Source: Tanytarsus gracilentus
Lineage: Eukaryota; Arthropoda; Insecta; Diptera; Chironomidae
Assembly: GCA_038502055.1 (NCBI GenBank)
Contig: JAXRKN010000040.1
Coordinates: 2,108,001 to 2,172,000, forward strand
DNA length: 64,000 nucleotides
Direction: 5' to 3'
Positions 1 through 12,300 of this stretch are shown one piece after another; positions within the stretch are counted from its first letter, which is position 1, and each line of letters opens with the position of its first letter. Position numbers and translations under genes: made by a program. Below the pieces are notes generated by a model. That model saw nothing but the letters and a program-made list of their open reading frames with translations, was not told the DNA's origin and did not search any database.

Positions 1-920
1 CACCGCCTCAAAACTTGCGAGTTGTAAATGTTACGAGCAAGAGTGTAACTATCGAGTGGGACATACCCGAGAGTAATGGCGGATCTGAAATCATAACTTA
101 CATAATTGAAAAATTGTTGACCAAATCATCGCAGTGGAGCAAAGTTGCAACTCTCGATGCATATTGCCTTAGCTATTGTATCGATAATCTCAAAGAGACC
201 GTCGACTTAAACTTTAGAGTTTCCGCTGAAAATGCCATTGGCATCAGTGGACCTGCATATACCGATCCAGTAACACTTAAGACACACGCAAGTATGTTTC
301 GCTGTTGTTCGTTAATAATTTTTTTAAAAAAAATAAATTTACGATTTTTAAAATGAATAATTTTTTATTTAATAGCCGTTCCTTCACCCCCAACTGGACC
401 TCTCGAATTGAGATTGATTGGTTCAAGCACACACGTAGCCGAATGGGGTATACCAGAGTCAGATGGAGGAGCGCCATTGCAAGGCTACAATGTTGCCATT
501 CGAGACATTAAGAAAACAATGTGGATCGAAGTTGGACGTTGCAAAGAAGACGTTCAAAAGTTCAATGTCAGAGACTTACAAGAGGGACGCAAGTATCTCA
601 TTCGCATTTACGCGCGCAATGAAATTGGCATGAGTGACCCATTGGAGTCCGAGGAGCCTTATGAAGTTCTTCCAGGAACTGGTAAAATATTTGATAATGA
701 AAAAATTGTTAGTTTATACGAAAATATTTCAGGTCACGATGACCACGATCCACGTTCACAAATGACTGAGCCGACAGGGTGGAGTACTGAAAACACCTCA
801 TCATGGATGCGTGACCACAATATGGATGCTGATATAAGTTCATATGCGCGCCACAAGCTTTTGCGCCGAGATGAATATTTCTTCAAAATATGGCATTACG
901 CAAAGAAACTGTTTAAGTAA
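1..920 (+). CDS. sls: C-terminal part of a titin-like giant muscle protein (probably Sallimus), partial at window start
   Basis: The reading frame is already open at base 3. Exons are 3-291, 376-681 and 733-920, with phase-1 junctions at both introns and a TAA stop at 918-920. The first segment is a fibronectin III domain (begins PPQNLRVV, core Trp in VTIEWDIP, closing NAIGISGP). The second exon carries another FN3 domain (VAEWGIPESDGG, then ARNEIGMSDP). After that comes a non-domain tail of about 60 residues ending in HYAKKLFK. FN3 domains with this PES-GG-I style are typical of arthropod titin/twitchin-class proteins that span the sarcomere. A gene ending in FN3 plus a short tail fits Sallimus (D-titin), whose C-terminus carries a run of FN3 domains. 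It does not fit projectin, which ends in Ig domains after a kinase. The family call is firm; the exact gene is an inference. The upstream part lies outside the window. Confidence 0.72.
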
Positions 921-1301
921 ACTCATTTTTAATTTTTCGTTTTCATTTTTGATTTCTTCTTGAATTTTTTTTATGAATTGTTAAATTGCAAATTCGAAGT
1001 TGTAAAGATTTTTATGAGTTCAAAATCGAAGAGTAGCACTTCCAACATCCAAGAAATTTATAACTATCGAAATTCATCTTCTAATTTGCAATTCAAAAGA
1101 ATTTGTTATCGAAAGTTAAAAGTGCATCTCTATCTTCTCGAAATTCTGCTCTTTCCACACAAAAATTAAAACATCTATCGGGAGACAAAAATATAGATGC
1201 AAAGTTTTAAACGTTGAGTTGGCACACAAAAAAATGATGGAGTAAGAATTTGGTGAAATATTTTTGCACTTTTAACTGCATTTTGATATTTTATTACGTT
1301 T

Positions 1302-1311
1302 AATAAATAAA
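1302..1311 (+). terminator. Poly(A) signals of the titin-like gene
   Basis: Two overlapping AATAAA hexamers about 380 bases after the stop codon at 918-920. No closer AATAAA was noticed, so the 3' UTR is probably about 400 nt. There is no direct evidence for the cleavage site. Confidence 0.45.
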
Positions 1312-2096
1312 ATTTTTATTTGCAAAAAATGTCTTTTTCAAATAGTAACGCTTCTCCCTCAGAGATGGCGTTAAAAACGTTGTACTCGTTTTTAAAATTT
1401 GACGGCGAAGAGAGAGACAAAGTGAGAGTAAATTCGGGAGCAAATTTATAAGTGAGAAATTAAAAATTATTTGATGAATCCTGAAAAAAAAATTTGCGTA
1501 AGTACTGAACAAATTTTTTTCGGGATTTAATTAATTCATGTAAAATCGAGTTTAGAAGTATTAAAAATTTAAATTTTATATCAAACTTTTGCATAATGCA
1601 TGTCCATCGATAATCGGTGTTTCGACATTTATTTTTTATCGCATTCTGAGCAATTGATTTATGCACACACAATCGGCTTCAATATATTCAATATTCCAAT
1701 TTGTTTGATCCGCTTCACGAGTTTTAAGCTGTAAAAAAGTAATTAAAGGTGCTGATAAATTTGTGCACGCTTGTAAAAAAATCAAGCTTCTCGGTTGCAA
1801 TTTTCTAATTGGAAACTAGTCGCAATTAAACTACAACTTATTCAGAGTCAAAACGAGCGAGTATGCAATGACATTAATTAGCTTTTGTCGATTCTCATGG
1901 GATTTAATTTAATTTCTTCTGCAGATACTGGCTTGTAATGATATTTTCCTGAATGAGTTGTACTAAAATTATTTTTTATCATCGCTCCAGCAAAGGATTC
2001 AAAATTTGTAAGTCATAAAAAAATTTAATGGCAACAGACTTTATACTTTCTTGTGTCCTCAATTGAAAAACTTTTTTTTATCAATTTGGTGAAATC
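1312..2096. other. Intergenic spacer between two convergent genes
   Basis: A+T-rich sequence between the 3' end of the titin-like gene and the 3' end of Drop. ORFs on the minus strand here (70 codons at most) have no recognisable similarity. The only item noticed is an AGATGGCG octamer at 1363-1370, discussed under findings. Confidence 0.5.
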
Positions 2097-2102
2097 TTTA
2101 TT
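2097..2102 (-). terminator. Poly(A) signal of Drop
   Basis: AATAAA on the minus strand (TTTATT on the plus), about 105 bases downstream of the Drop stop codon. It gives a compact 3' UTR. Confidence 0.5.
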
Positions 2103-2206
2103 TCACGGCTTTTAACACTAAATTTTTAACATTATACACACAAGATATGCGAATCAAGTCACACCTTAGATTTCAATTATTTTAGATTGTATCACACTTT
2201 ACTCGG

Positions 2207-3154
2207 TTATAGTAAATGCATTGCCTCGTTCATTAAGTTTGGATGAAAATATCCCAATCCACTCATGTAGAGTTGAGCCGCTCCTGGTATTCGACCCAAT
2301 GCAGCCATTTTTATCTTTTCAAGTTCAGCCTCTTGTAATCGCTTCGATTTAGCTCTACATAAGCGAAACAAATTAATGTTAAAAAAAATATTAAATAATT
2401 TAATGCGTTAATTTACCTTCGATTTTGAAACCAAATCTTAACTTGAGTTTCGGTAAGTCGAAGTGAAGATGAAAATTCTGCCCGTTCCGCGATACTTAAA
2501 TACTGTTTTTCTCTAAATTTCTTTTCTAATTCTAAGAGTTGTTGTGTGGTAAAAGGTGTTCGAGGTTTTCTATTCGGTTTATGTTTGCGGAGGTGACATT
2601 TAAGAACAGGAATATCTGTCAAATTGAAATATTTATTTAATTTTTTAGCTTCAACAATTCACATCACACAAACACTTACTATTTGACGTTGAAAAATTAT
2701 CGGGTGGTCGAAAAGGCATTTGTCTTCCCGGCCATCCTTGCAGGCCATTCATTCCCCATGCGGCGGCAGCAGCTAATGCACTGAATGGTGTCGGTCGAAT
2801 TAAAGATTGCGATATGGAATGTGGGGAGGTTTCATTTGTACTTTTATCACTTTTTATATCTTCAACATCCACAATTGAATCACACTCATCATCATCGCCA
2901 TGAATTGAATCATCAAACTCTTCCGACACAATTGAACTACATGGAGATTTTCGTTCATTATCACTCGATTTATCGTAACTAAATTGATCAGTCTTGTTTA
3001 ATGTTGGATTTTTAGGTAATTCCACAGATTTTGTGTCGGCCAACAGCGAAGCAACACTAAAGTTACTGACACGTGATGCCGTTTTGATCACATTTTGATT
3101 AATATTCACCGTCGGACTTGTCATCGCTCTTTCTAAAATTTGCATTACAGTCAT
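2207..3154 (-). CDS. Dr: Msx-class homeobox transcription factor Drop (muscle segment homeobox)
   Basis: Three exons, 3154-2680, 2615-2417 and 2354-2207, give 273 residues. The introns have GTAAGT and GTAAAT donors and phases 1 and 2. The start is the ATG at 3154 in a CAAAAATG context. An Eh1-type Groucho-binding motif (FSVASLLAD) lies at about residues 32-40, followed by an acidic/serine-rich stretch. The homeodomain is at about 173-232: RKPRTPFTTQQLLELE, then SIAERAEFSSSL, then KIWFQNRR with Gln50. The second intron splits the last Arg of QNRR. The 41-residue tail (KRLQEAELEKIK and a GYFHP motif) matches fly Drop style. Msx proteins are sequence-specific repressors that act in dorsoventral neural patterning and muscle-founder specification. 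It is flanked by about 12.6 kb of upstream gene-poor DNA, as expected for a patterning gene. Confidence 0.95.
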
Positions 3155-3265
3155 TTTTGCCAAATCTTTGACAGCTTTTTTTTATTATTTTTTGAGCCGG
3201 GATCCAATTTGATTTTTATTATTTTTTTTTTTATTAAAAATTTCACATTTATTTTTTTATTATTT

Positions 3266-3303
3266 TACGTCTTTTTTCACTGAAGTTACGATGCAGACTG
3301 AAA
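3266..3303 (-). promoter_or_regulatory. Core promoter of Drop: Inr plus DPE
   Basis: On the minus strand, TCAGTC at 3301-3296 is a consensus arthropod initiator with A+1 at 3299. Exactly at +28 to +33 (3272-3267) stands AGACGT, a consensus downstream promoter element. No TATA box is evident in front. The predicted 5' UTR is 145 nt to the ATG at 3154. The Inr-DPE spacing is strict, so the match is unlikely to be chance. Transcription from here is inferred. Confidence 0.72.
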
Positions 3304-6300
3304 ATAATTTTTTTAGTGAGCCCTCAGTATAAATTCTTGTGTAAATACAGAGGCTCACTCACACTGTCTTCATTTCTGCTTTAACAAAATGTTCATTTCA
3401 TCCAATCGTATTTATTCATTATATTATATTCTATTATCCACTTAACTTTACATGTTGACTTTTTGTTGTGCTCTTTGATTCATTCAACAATACATTCATG
3501 TGAAGTTTTTTTCTTTAGTCATTATTAAATTGCAATTTGTTTGCCACTTCAATTTATAAAAAAAACTTTTCTCACATTTTAATTAAATTGAAAAAAAAAT
3601 TTATTTGCTATCACATGTTTTATATTTTTTGACACATATTTTGCGATTGTTTAAATAAAATAATATTTTTAAACGCTGGAGGGAAAATCAATTTTAATTT
3701 AACATCCTTTATTTAAATTACAATAATTTTATCGATGATGTCATAAATAAAACTTTGAATTAAATTATAGTACTTGAAGTGACGAAAATTGACTTAAATT
3801 ACTCCTTGTTGATTTTAAATTAAATTTACTTTTGGACATATTGTAAAAAATTCAAATTTTTTTTAATTTTTCTGAAAAATAAATTTTAGTTTAAAAGTTG
3901 AAAAATTAAATAAAATTGTCAGAAATAAAAAATAATTTCTTTTCTCAAATAAAAATCCAATTTTCTTCTCAATCGTCATATCTTCATCGTTTTCTCTCAT
4001 TCTCGTTTCCTTTTGTTATTGTTACTTTTCGGAAGATATTTGGTTATCAAAAGTGAGGACCATAGCAAGAAACAGTAGCGAGCTTTAATTTATATCAGTT
4101 AGAAAATAAAATAAATTGGGCTCATTGCTTGTTAACGCAATATTTTCTTCCTTCTCTCTTTCGACTCTTCGAATTCTTTTTCTTTCCTCCTTTGAATCTT
4201 GTTAAAAAACGAATAAAAAACTTTTTTTAATGATCTCACTTCTGTCCGTTACGCTCGCGATCTTTTTCGCCAATTTCGTAGAATTTTGATAAAACATAGC
4301 TGCCGTATAAAGTGGAATAGCCTTCACAAAATTGATTAATAAGCCGAGATATTTTGTTCAATTCTTATGGCTAATTGGAGAATATCATCCAAAAATGGAC
4401 GAAACACGAAATGACAAGTTGTCAATGAAATACTTCATTTTTTTATCGGAGTGAAGTATAGAAATCGAATATGTTCCAATTATTTTTTGAAATACACTCT
4501 CGAAAAAAATTAATCGAGGAATGAAAACTTTTATTTAGGTTTCAATCCCTTGAGTTATTTTTTCAACGGACATCAATCAGATCATTAGCTCCTGCTTCTA
4601 CTTTAAGATAATCATTAACATGTTTTCAACAGAAGATGTCAATAGACAATCGAACCATCATTTATAAGAAAACACTCTCTCGAGAAAGAGAATACAAATT
4701 GATTAATTACAGGCTACTGCGCTGCTCTTCTTCTTCTTCCTCCAACATGCTACCTACATTTTTAATTATCAACAAACATCGTCGATAAAAACGGGTTTTC
4801 ATCTGATTGGATGATGTTGAAAATTTAGCTCTTATTGTCATCAACTCGAGAACTGTTTTGTATCACAGACAGGTTGACGATTTTTGTTGATTTTTTAAAT
4901 AAATTCCAGTGCGGCCGTGCAAGCCCTTTTTTAATAACACATTAAATTATTTTATTTTTTCGCGAATGTCTATTAAAGGACAATGCAACATTTTATACTC
5001 TCCGCGTAATTAAATGATCTCTCCATCTTGGTGCTATTGAGAGCGAGTTGAATAATTCAATCAATAAGTGGTAGTTGACACAAGACATAAGACCCACTCA
5101 ATAGATTATTATGACATGCTTATTTCAACTTAATGGTATGTCTCTCTCACTCAACTGGCTAGTGCACTATAAAGAAATAAATAGCATCGCATAAATGCTC
5201 TCGTTAAGCCATTGAATTCAATGATAATTTAAAGGCATACCGGAGAGAAGTAGCAACAACTAAATAAGGTCTGATGTCTTGCTATTCTAGTGAGAGCGAT
5301 GTTGCAAATTGTGTTGTTAGCGAAAAATACTCCACAAAATAGTGTACAATAGTGAAGAGATAGAGAGAGAGCGAGAAAAGAAAGGTTAAAGAATAGACAA
5401 TTAACAATTATCGTGATACTTTATGTCAACTCAATTTTGCAAATTGAGTGCTTATATTCACTCCTTTGTTGAATGTGTTGCTCTCTTTTTATGGTCGTCT
5501 CGTGGTTTGAACTTAATTAACCATTAAATTGTAAGGAATTTATTAAAATTTTATTTCGATATTATAGTCAGCACGTTTTGATGTTATTAAAAACTTTCTA
5601 CGCCACATTTCAACAGCTCAATCGGACCTAATAAAAATTATCAACAACTCAGCAGGTAGAAATAATTGTGCAAGAAAATTTCCCACACTCGACTCTATTT
5701 TTTTAATTGATCGATATCTCTCAAGAGTAGCAAAAAAAATTCTGCGATAAAAAATCGTGATCAATTTGAAAAGGTTATTGGTAACCTTTTTTTATTGTTC
5801 GACTCTTTTTTTTTTATAAAATTGTTGAATGAAGAAGATGAAATTGCATCAAGTACAATAAATGGTAAAAAAGGACAGTGGTCAAAATTTGTTACGGACT
5901 CACACGATCTCGCACTCTCTTGTTGAACATTCTTTTCTTTTTCGAGATTCAATTCACACGCACATTTTGGGACAAAAGGTGACTCGAATCAATGGACTCT
6001 CCTTTTGAGGATCCATTCCATTCATGAAATTCCTTTCTAATAAAATTTTTATATCATCGCGTAGAGAACTCTATTAATTTCAGTTGAAATAAATTTATAT
6101 TTTTAATGGGCCATAAATTATTGAATTGAATTGAAACAGATGTCAAAAAAGAGAATTCTAAAAATCCTAATTCAATCGCTCTCACAAACTAATTGGTTGA
6201 TTTTTATTAATGAACGTTAACTAAAAATACCAAGGTAAGAAATTTCAATGAATTACGAATGCCAATGAACCTCAATTAAGACACAATAATCAAGTGGCAA

Positions 6301-9300
6301 TTTTTTTTGCACATAAAATAAAATCGCTGTCGTGCGCATTCATTCTATGGTCATTAATTTCTTTGCAGTTCGACAGTTAAATGCTTGCGCGTTCTCCCTC
6401 CAATTTCACATGTTGTTGAAAATAATGATTATCGAAAGTATCAGTTAAAGGAGATCATGAGGCGATAAATCTATAACTATAGAGACGTGAGGCATCAATT
6501 TCAATTCAAAAAGAATTTTTATTCGCTTTCCAGTTTTCCAACTTTGGACTTTTTACTTGCACGCAAACATACAAAGATGCTGTCGCTACATGATTTTATT
6601 CCTAAATGATTCTGTAGCTACATGGATTTGCATTATACACGATTCACTGTACGTACAGTATATTTTATGTTGCTGCTTCCATGATGTTCGAATGTGTTTG
6701 TAAAATTCTACAGATCGCGAATTTCCATTAAGAATATTTTGCGTTTTGTTCTCAGTATCGTTTCAAGTCTTCGCATTAAAAGTTTATTTTTTAAAAATCA
6801 TTAATAAAAAAATTAAAGTTTATACAAATTAATTTTTCCAATCATCTCGTTAAATTTTTAAAGTTGTCATTTCAAGTTTTTTTTTCTGTTGAGCAAAAAC
6901 AATATTGACTTCCATGTTGGTTAATTTTTGCAGTACTCAATTACACAATCGTACATTTCTACTCATACCAGCAACTTTCCATATATCAATTTAACTCACA
7001 ACTCCATTGGCGTACAATTTTGTTAATTGCGGCTCACATTGAATAACATTTCTCTAATAGCTTGAGTATGTCGTCATGTTACATTAATTAAATTTGATTG
7101 ATTATGTGATGGAAGTTAATTAAAATTTTTAATTACTTTTTTTTGCTAAATCTACTCCGATCAATTAATTAGCGGTGTTTTATTTTGAAAAGCCACGTTT
7201 TGGAGGTTTTATTTAAATTATTTTTATACTTCTATAATTCTACTCAACTTTATTTATTATTTTAATTATTAATTGAAAATGCAATAAATTAAATTATCCA
7301 CCTTGTTTGTGGTCTCACTAATGACATGATTTTATTGTTTTATTGATTATTTCATTACGTACTTATTAGGCTTAATTGAAGACTCATTTTTTCTTGTCAT
7401 TCTACATGTGAACATTAAAAAATTAAGCTGCAACATTTACGCTCTTCTCACTTAATTAGATTTCTTTATTTCTCTCATTCGAGGCATGCATAAAATTCTG
7501 CACACCGTGCACATGACAATTTTGTATGCTGCGATTATGAGTCATGCTCGAGAGACGTTAAAACAAGATATGAATTAAATGCTATTAATTAAAAAACGTG
7601 AGGCGAAATCTCTCATTCACGAGCGCGATGCATCTTGTCTGTGGATGGATTCATTCATCAACAGATGCGTAAAATTCATGAGAAATTATAAATGTTCTGA
7701 ATGTTGTCCTCGTTGGTGTGCGTCAAGCGCAATTTGAGAAATTTAATTATTTCTTCAGAATGTGAAAGTGAGGGAAAACTTTTGGCGCGTCCTAATTATT
7801 TCATTAACTCCGAATTATCTCATTAAAATTATTGTTGCACAGTAGACAGAAAATGTGTGTGCATTCTGTGCTATTAAATTAGCGCAATTTAACCGCTCGC
7901 CACACAAAACAAAAACTCACTTTTATGTCTTAATTATGAACCGAAAAAAAAGACATTTAAAAGAAGCCATCATGTATAACTCATCGTTTACGCTGCTGCA
8001 AGATGTGAAAGAGCGGAAAGAAATTTTTAACGATCGATTATTATTTGTTTGTGCACTCGTTAACTTTTTCTCTCCCTTTTTCAAACATTTTTATTATTCT
8101 TTTGAGCATTTGCATGAAACAATAAAAGGAGATAAAAAATGAGAACAAAAATGTGTTAATTAAGCTTATCTTTTTTCTGCGATATTTTCATGTTTGAGTT
8201 GCTTTTATTGCCTCGCATCTTTTTGGACTGAATATTTTTAGAATCTTTAAAGGCATCTTATAAATTTTTTACTCGACCGGAAACCATAAAAAGATTCGAA
8301 ATCAATGATGAAATGCGCAAATGTCATGGTGATAATACAAAATGATTATGATGAAGCTTAATTGGATGTCATTTTACTGTTTAGATTTAATTGTACGCAT
8401 GCGGACTTTAGGAAATTGAAAAAGTTTGGAATTTTAACATTTTTAAAGATTTAATTTTTAAAAATCAAAGTAAAAGTGTACAACTTTTTATTTTTCACAA
8501 AAAAAAACTTCATCAAAAAAAATCGAGTGAAGAAAAATTCAATTTCCGATTTGAAAATACGTCGATGTATGCAAAAGACATATTTCATGTTTTTTTTCAA
8601 TCCTCACCTAAAATGTTGTAAGCGCCATAAATTTCGTGTTTTCATAAAAGCAGTTATTTTTCAAAAAAGTTTTTATCAACTTTAGTTCCTGAAATCTCAA
8701 TTCATTGTGAGAAGAAAATTTATGTCGAGATGATATGAGGGTTGTGATGATGGTAAAAGTGTGCAGTGCGCATTCCATTAATAACTTTATCTCGCCATTA
8801 CAATCTCTTATGTGTCATTAATCGTTTCATTGTGAATGTTTATTTAAAACAAAAAATCTTAATTGAATTATCTTTGAAAAATATTCAGAAGTGGCCACGA
8901 AATAAATTTATTTATTATTTGAATGACCAGGAAAATGAGGATTTGTACTTTCCTCGTTATCTCATGCACGTTTCTCAATTTCCGTTCAATTAAAAAAATT
9001 TTTTATTTAATTTTCAGACTTGGCACCCTTTGCAAATATTTTTTATGACATTATTTTTCAATCATTTTATCCCACCATGAAACCAAAAATTATATGAATT
9101 TTCTGTTTGCACAATAAATTTTCATGGTGCAAGACGAGGGTTGAAGACAAGATAAATATTTTCTTTTGTGCGCTCAATTTATCTTTAAATAGCTGATAAA
9201 TCCTCGCAAGTGACGGAAATTTAATATTCAACTTCCACCCTGATGACAATGATTTTATTAGCACCCGAACAATAATGTCGCATGAATTTTACTGCCGCTA

Positions 9301-12300
9301 AAACACAATTTTCATAAGATTATCCCTTGTCATACATTAATGAGAAAAATTATGCAATCGTGTGTCGATTTACATTCAAATTTAATTATTAAACATTTTA
9401 TTGAACGACTTCATTTAATTATTTACATTTCTCACAGGCCATTTAACGATGTCTAAAAAATTTAGCAGCCACACATAAAAAGGAAAGGATATTGCCGTAT
9501 TATGTTACCATGAGAGAGTCAAAGCATTGTTTGTTTAGCATTCAATAATATAATCCGATTATACCACTCGCACACCCCCTTTAAATATGCTGCTCGTTTC
9601 TCATCATTACAAAGTATTGTTATTTTTTGCTTATGATTTTTTCTAGGGATCACTAAGCATATGCTTGATATGATAATTTTGATGTTTGATTGATGATAAA
9701 ATCATTCATTTAATTAAAGTTAAATTTGCTCGTTATTTCAGGATAATCTTAGAAGAATTCATGATCAAAAGTATTTGAAAAAAGTCGTTAAATATTTGTT
9801 AAAAAAAATTCAAGTCATAATAAATTCACCATTATTTCATTTTTCACACTCTCTTCACTTTATTTATTCAATCACTACTGTCCATGTCATCGTAAATATA
9901 TCTTAATTTTTTCTCAGCTTCTCTCCTCCTCATGTGAGCTGTTTTTTCTGAGCAAACGTACACGATTAATGAATTAGCGATTATTTGCACATTACTCTTT
10001 TAATTTATGGTACCAGTTCGGTTCAAATAACTCTTCTGAATAATATTGTAAAATTAAATCGAATTGTTTGCTCAAGTGCCGCGCTTGTTTTGCATAAATT
10101 ACTGAAATTCCACTGAAAAAACTCTTTCGCAGATTTTACCTTTTTTGTTGAACTTTATTATCAGCACATTTCCAACCTCTTTCCATTATGTTGAATATGT
10201 AAAATAAATTGAATTGATCTCGCCAAGTTACACGAAGTAAGAAATTTTTCACTTACGTGATTGAGTTTAAAAATTTCTCAACACGTTCAACTGCTAATGA
10301 TGTTGTTTTAAATTAAATTAAAATGATTTTTATTTTTAAATTCATTTTGAAAAAATAACTTTGAAAAGCTCAACCTCAAAAGATCATGAGAAAGTGCACA
10401 TGAAAGAAATTTGCCTCCTTTTGCCATTCAAATTAAAATTTCCGATATTTCTCTGTTGTGCATTTTTATGATTTTTGCCTTCAAAGAAGAAAAACATGAA
10501 GAAATTTATTTGCTCATTCTTCTCCGCTTGTTTCACTCGGTATCCAACTGATTGTTGGCCGAGAGTAAATCAGTAAAATAATAGAGATGTTTTTGCGTAG
10601 TCGGGCTTTTATATGCTTCCAAGGCAAAAATATCAATTTTACATATTATGCCGCGGCGATTTGTAGCATTATGCTGCATTTTTTTGCATCAGAATGTGAA
10701 TTTAATTTCTTTGATGTTATTGCTGAACTTTATCTTTTACCGATTCCGCTCTTTTGTTATTTTAGGGTTATTTTATTTGTTGATTTTTCGCATTAATGAA
10801 TTTAACTTCCATCTTCATAGGAAATTGAGTCAGGTGCAAAAAAGTCCCTTTTAAAAATAAAGAAATGACATTAACATGAGTGTTTATAGAAGTCAAGTGG
10901 TTTCTGCACTTAGCACTCTGAACATGTCGGCACTGCAAAAGATTTTTTTACGGCTTTACCGCAACACTCTAACTACCATATATCATATAGTTTTATGGAA
11001 ACAGACCTAAAGTAAATTCAACAAAAACTAATTTTTAAGGATTTAAATTAACTAAATTTGATGAATAAATGTGAAAATAATCAGAAGAAATAATTAGCGT
11101 GTGACGAATTTTAAAATTATTATTTTTAAAAAAATCCCATGCTGTTCATGAGAAATTGAATTTTAAAGAGAATGTGACCACCACCTTCGTCAAATTATAA
11201 CTCACAAAAGGCATGAAAATCTTTAATTGACTTACAACAATATAAAAAAAGTCATAAGAGAGAAAATCTTTTTAGCCTTATGAAGTGTGTATTATTCAGT
11301 TGATCGGATTATGTCCTTGTAAACTACTCAAAAATCTATCAGCATGACTCCACATCGATACATCATTCAAATGTCACAAACAAATATTTTTTCGCACACC
11401 CGAAACTATTTTATTTTCTAGTGAAACGACCAACTTTTAAATCCCTCAAAATTTGTAACAATTTTTTTCTTTAAAACTAAAAGAAATATTTAAATTTTTT
11501 ACATGAGAAAATTTCCATTTTCGATACGATATGTTTGCACGTTTTCATATTAATCATGATTCGAGGAATTTTATTTTTATTGAAATAAAGTTGTTAATGT
11601 CAATTTCCTAGAATCTTGAATGCGAAAGTATAAAGAATGAAATGAAAGGATATAATATTATAAAGAGGTAGACTTCGTTAAACGCGAGTGGAATTGAGGA
11701 AAGAGAGTGAAAAAGAACGATAAATGCATGAAAACGCCATGAACATATTTTATGCTCATGCTCATTGTTTTAAAATTTTCATTTTGCTTGAATTGAATAA
11801 TAATAATGTGTACATACATACACACGGTGCATATAAGAGAGAACGGCGAGAAAATTTATTACTTTTTCATGCACCTCCACTTAGTTGGCTTCAATTTAGA
11901 AACGAAATCAAAAAAAACTGTAAAAATGTCTAATTTTGTGACGCCATTGCAAATGCATTAAAATCAATTTGAGTTGTAACTCATTCAAAATCTCTCGCTT
12001 CATGTAGTTTTTGATGAAATATTATTAAAAATAAATTTTTCTAGGTCTAGATCAAATTTGTTTAAAAATAAATTTAATAAAATATTTTTTCTACCTCTTT
12101 TACTACCTAACCTAAGAATTCAAAAACTTCGGTAGATGTCGCTTTGATTTATCACCTTTGTTCACAGATGGCGTTTGCTCAGTTTTTTTACGAATTTCTC
12201 TAAGAAGTACGAGTAAAAATTTTATCAAGAGAGAAACAATTTTTTAAAAAATTTTAATTAAAATTGAAATCGGATTTAAAAAATCTAAAACACTAAAATT

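Noticed and set aside
3155..3163. Longer Drop N-terminus from a TTG at 3163
   Set aside because: TTG is not a normal start; the ATG at 3154 has good context and lies 145 nt after the predicted transcription start.
7855..8142. 95-codon plus-strand ORF upstream of Drop
   Set aside because: Composition is that of the A+T-rich background, with no domain, no splice partners and no recognisable family.
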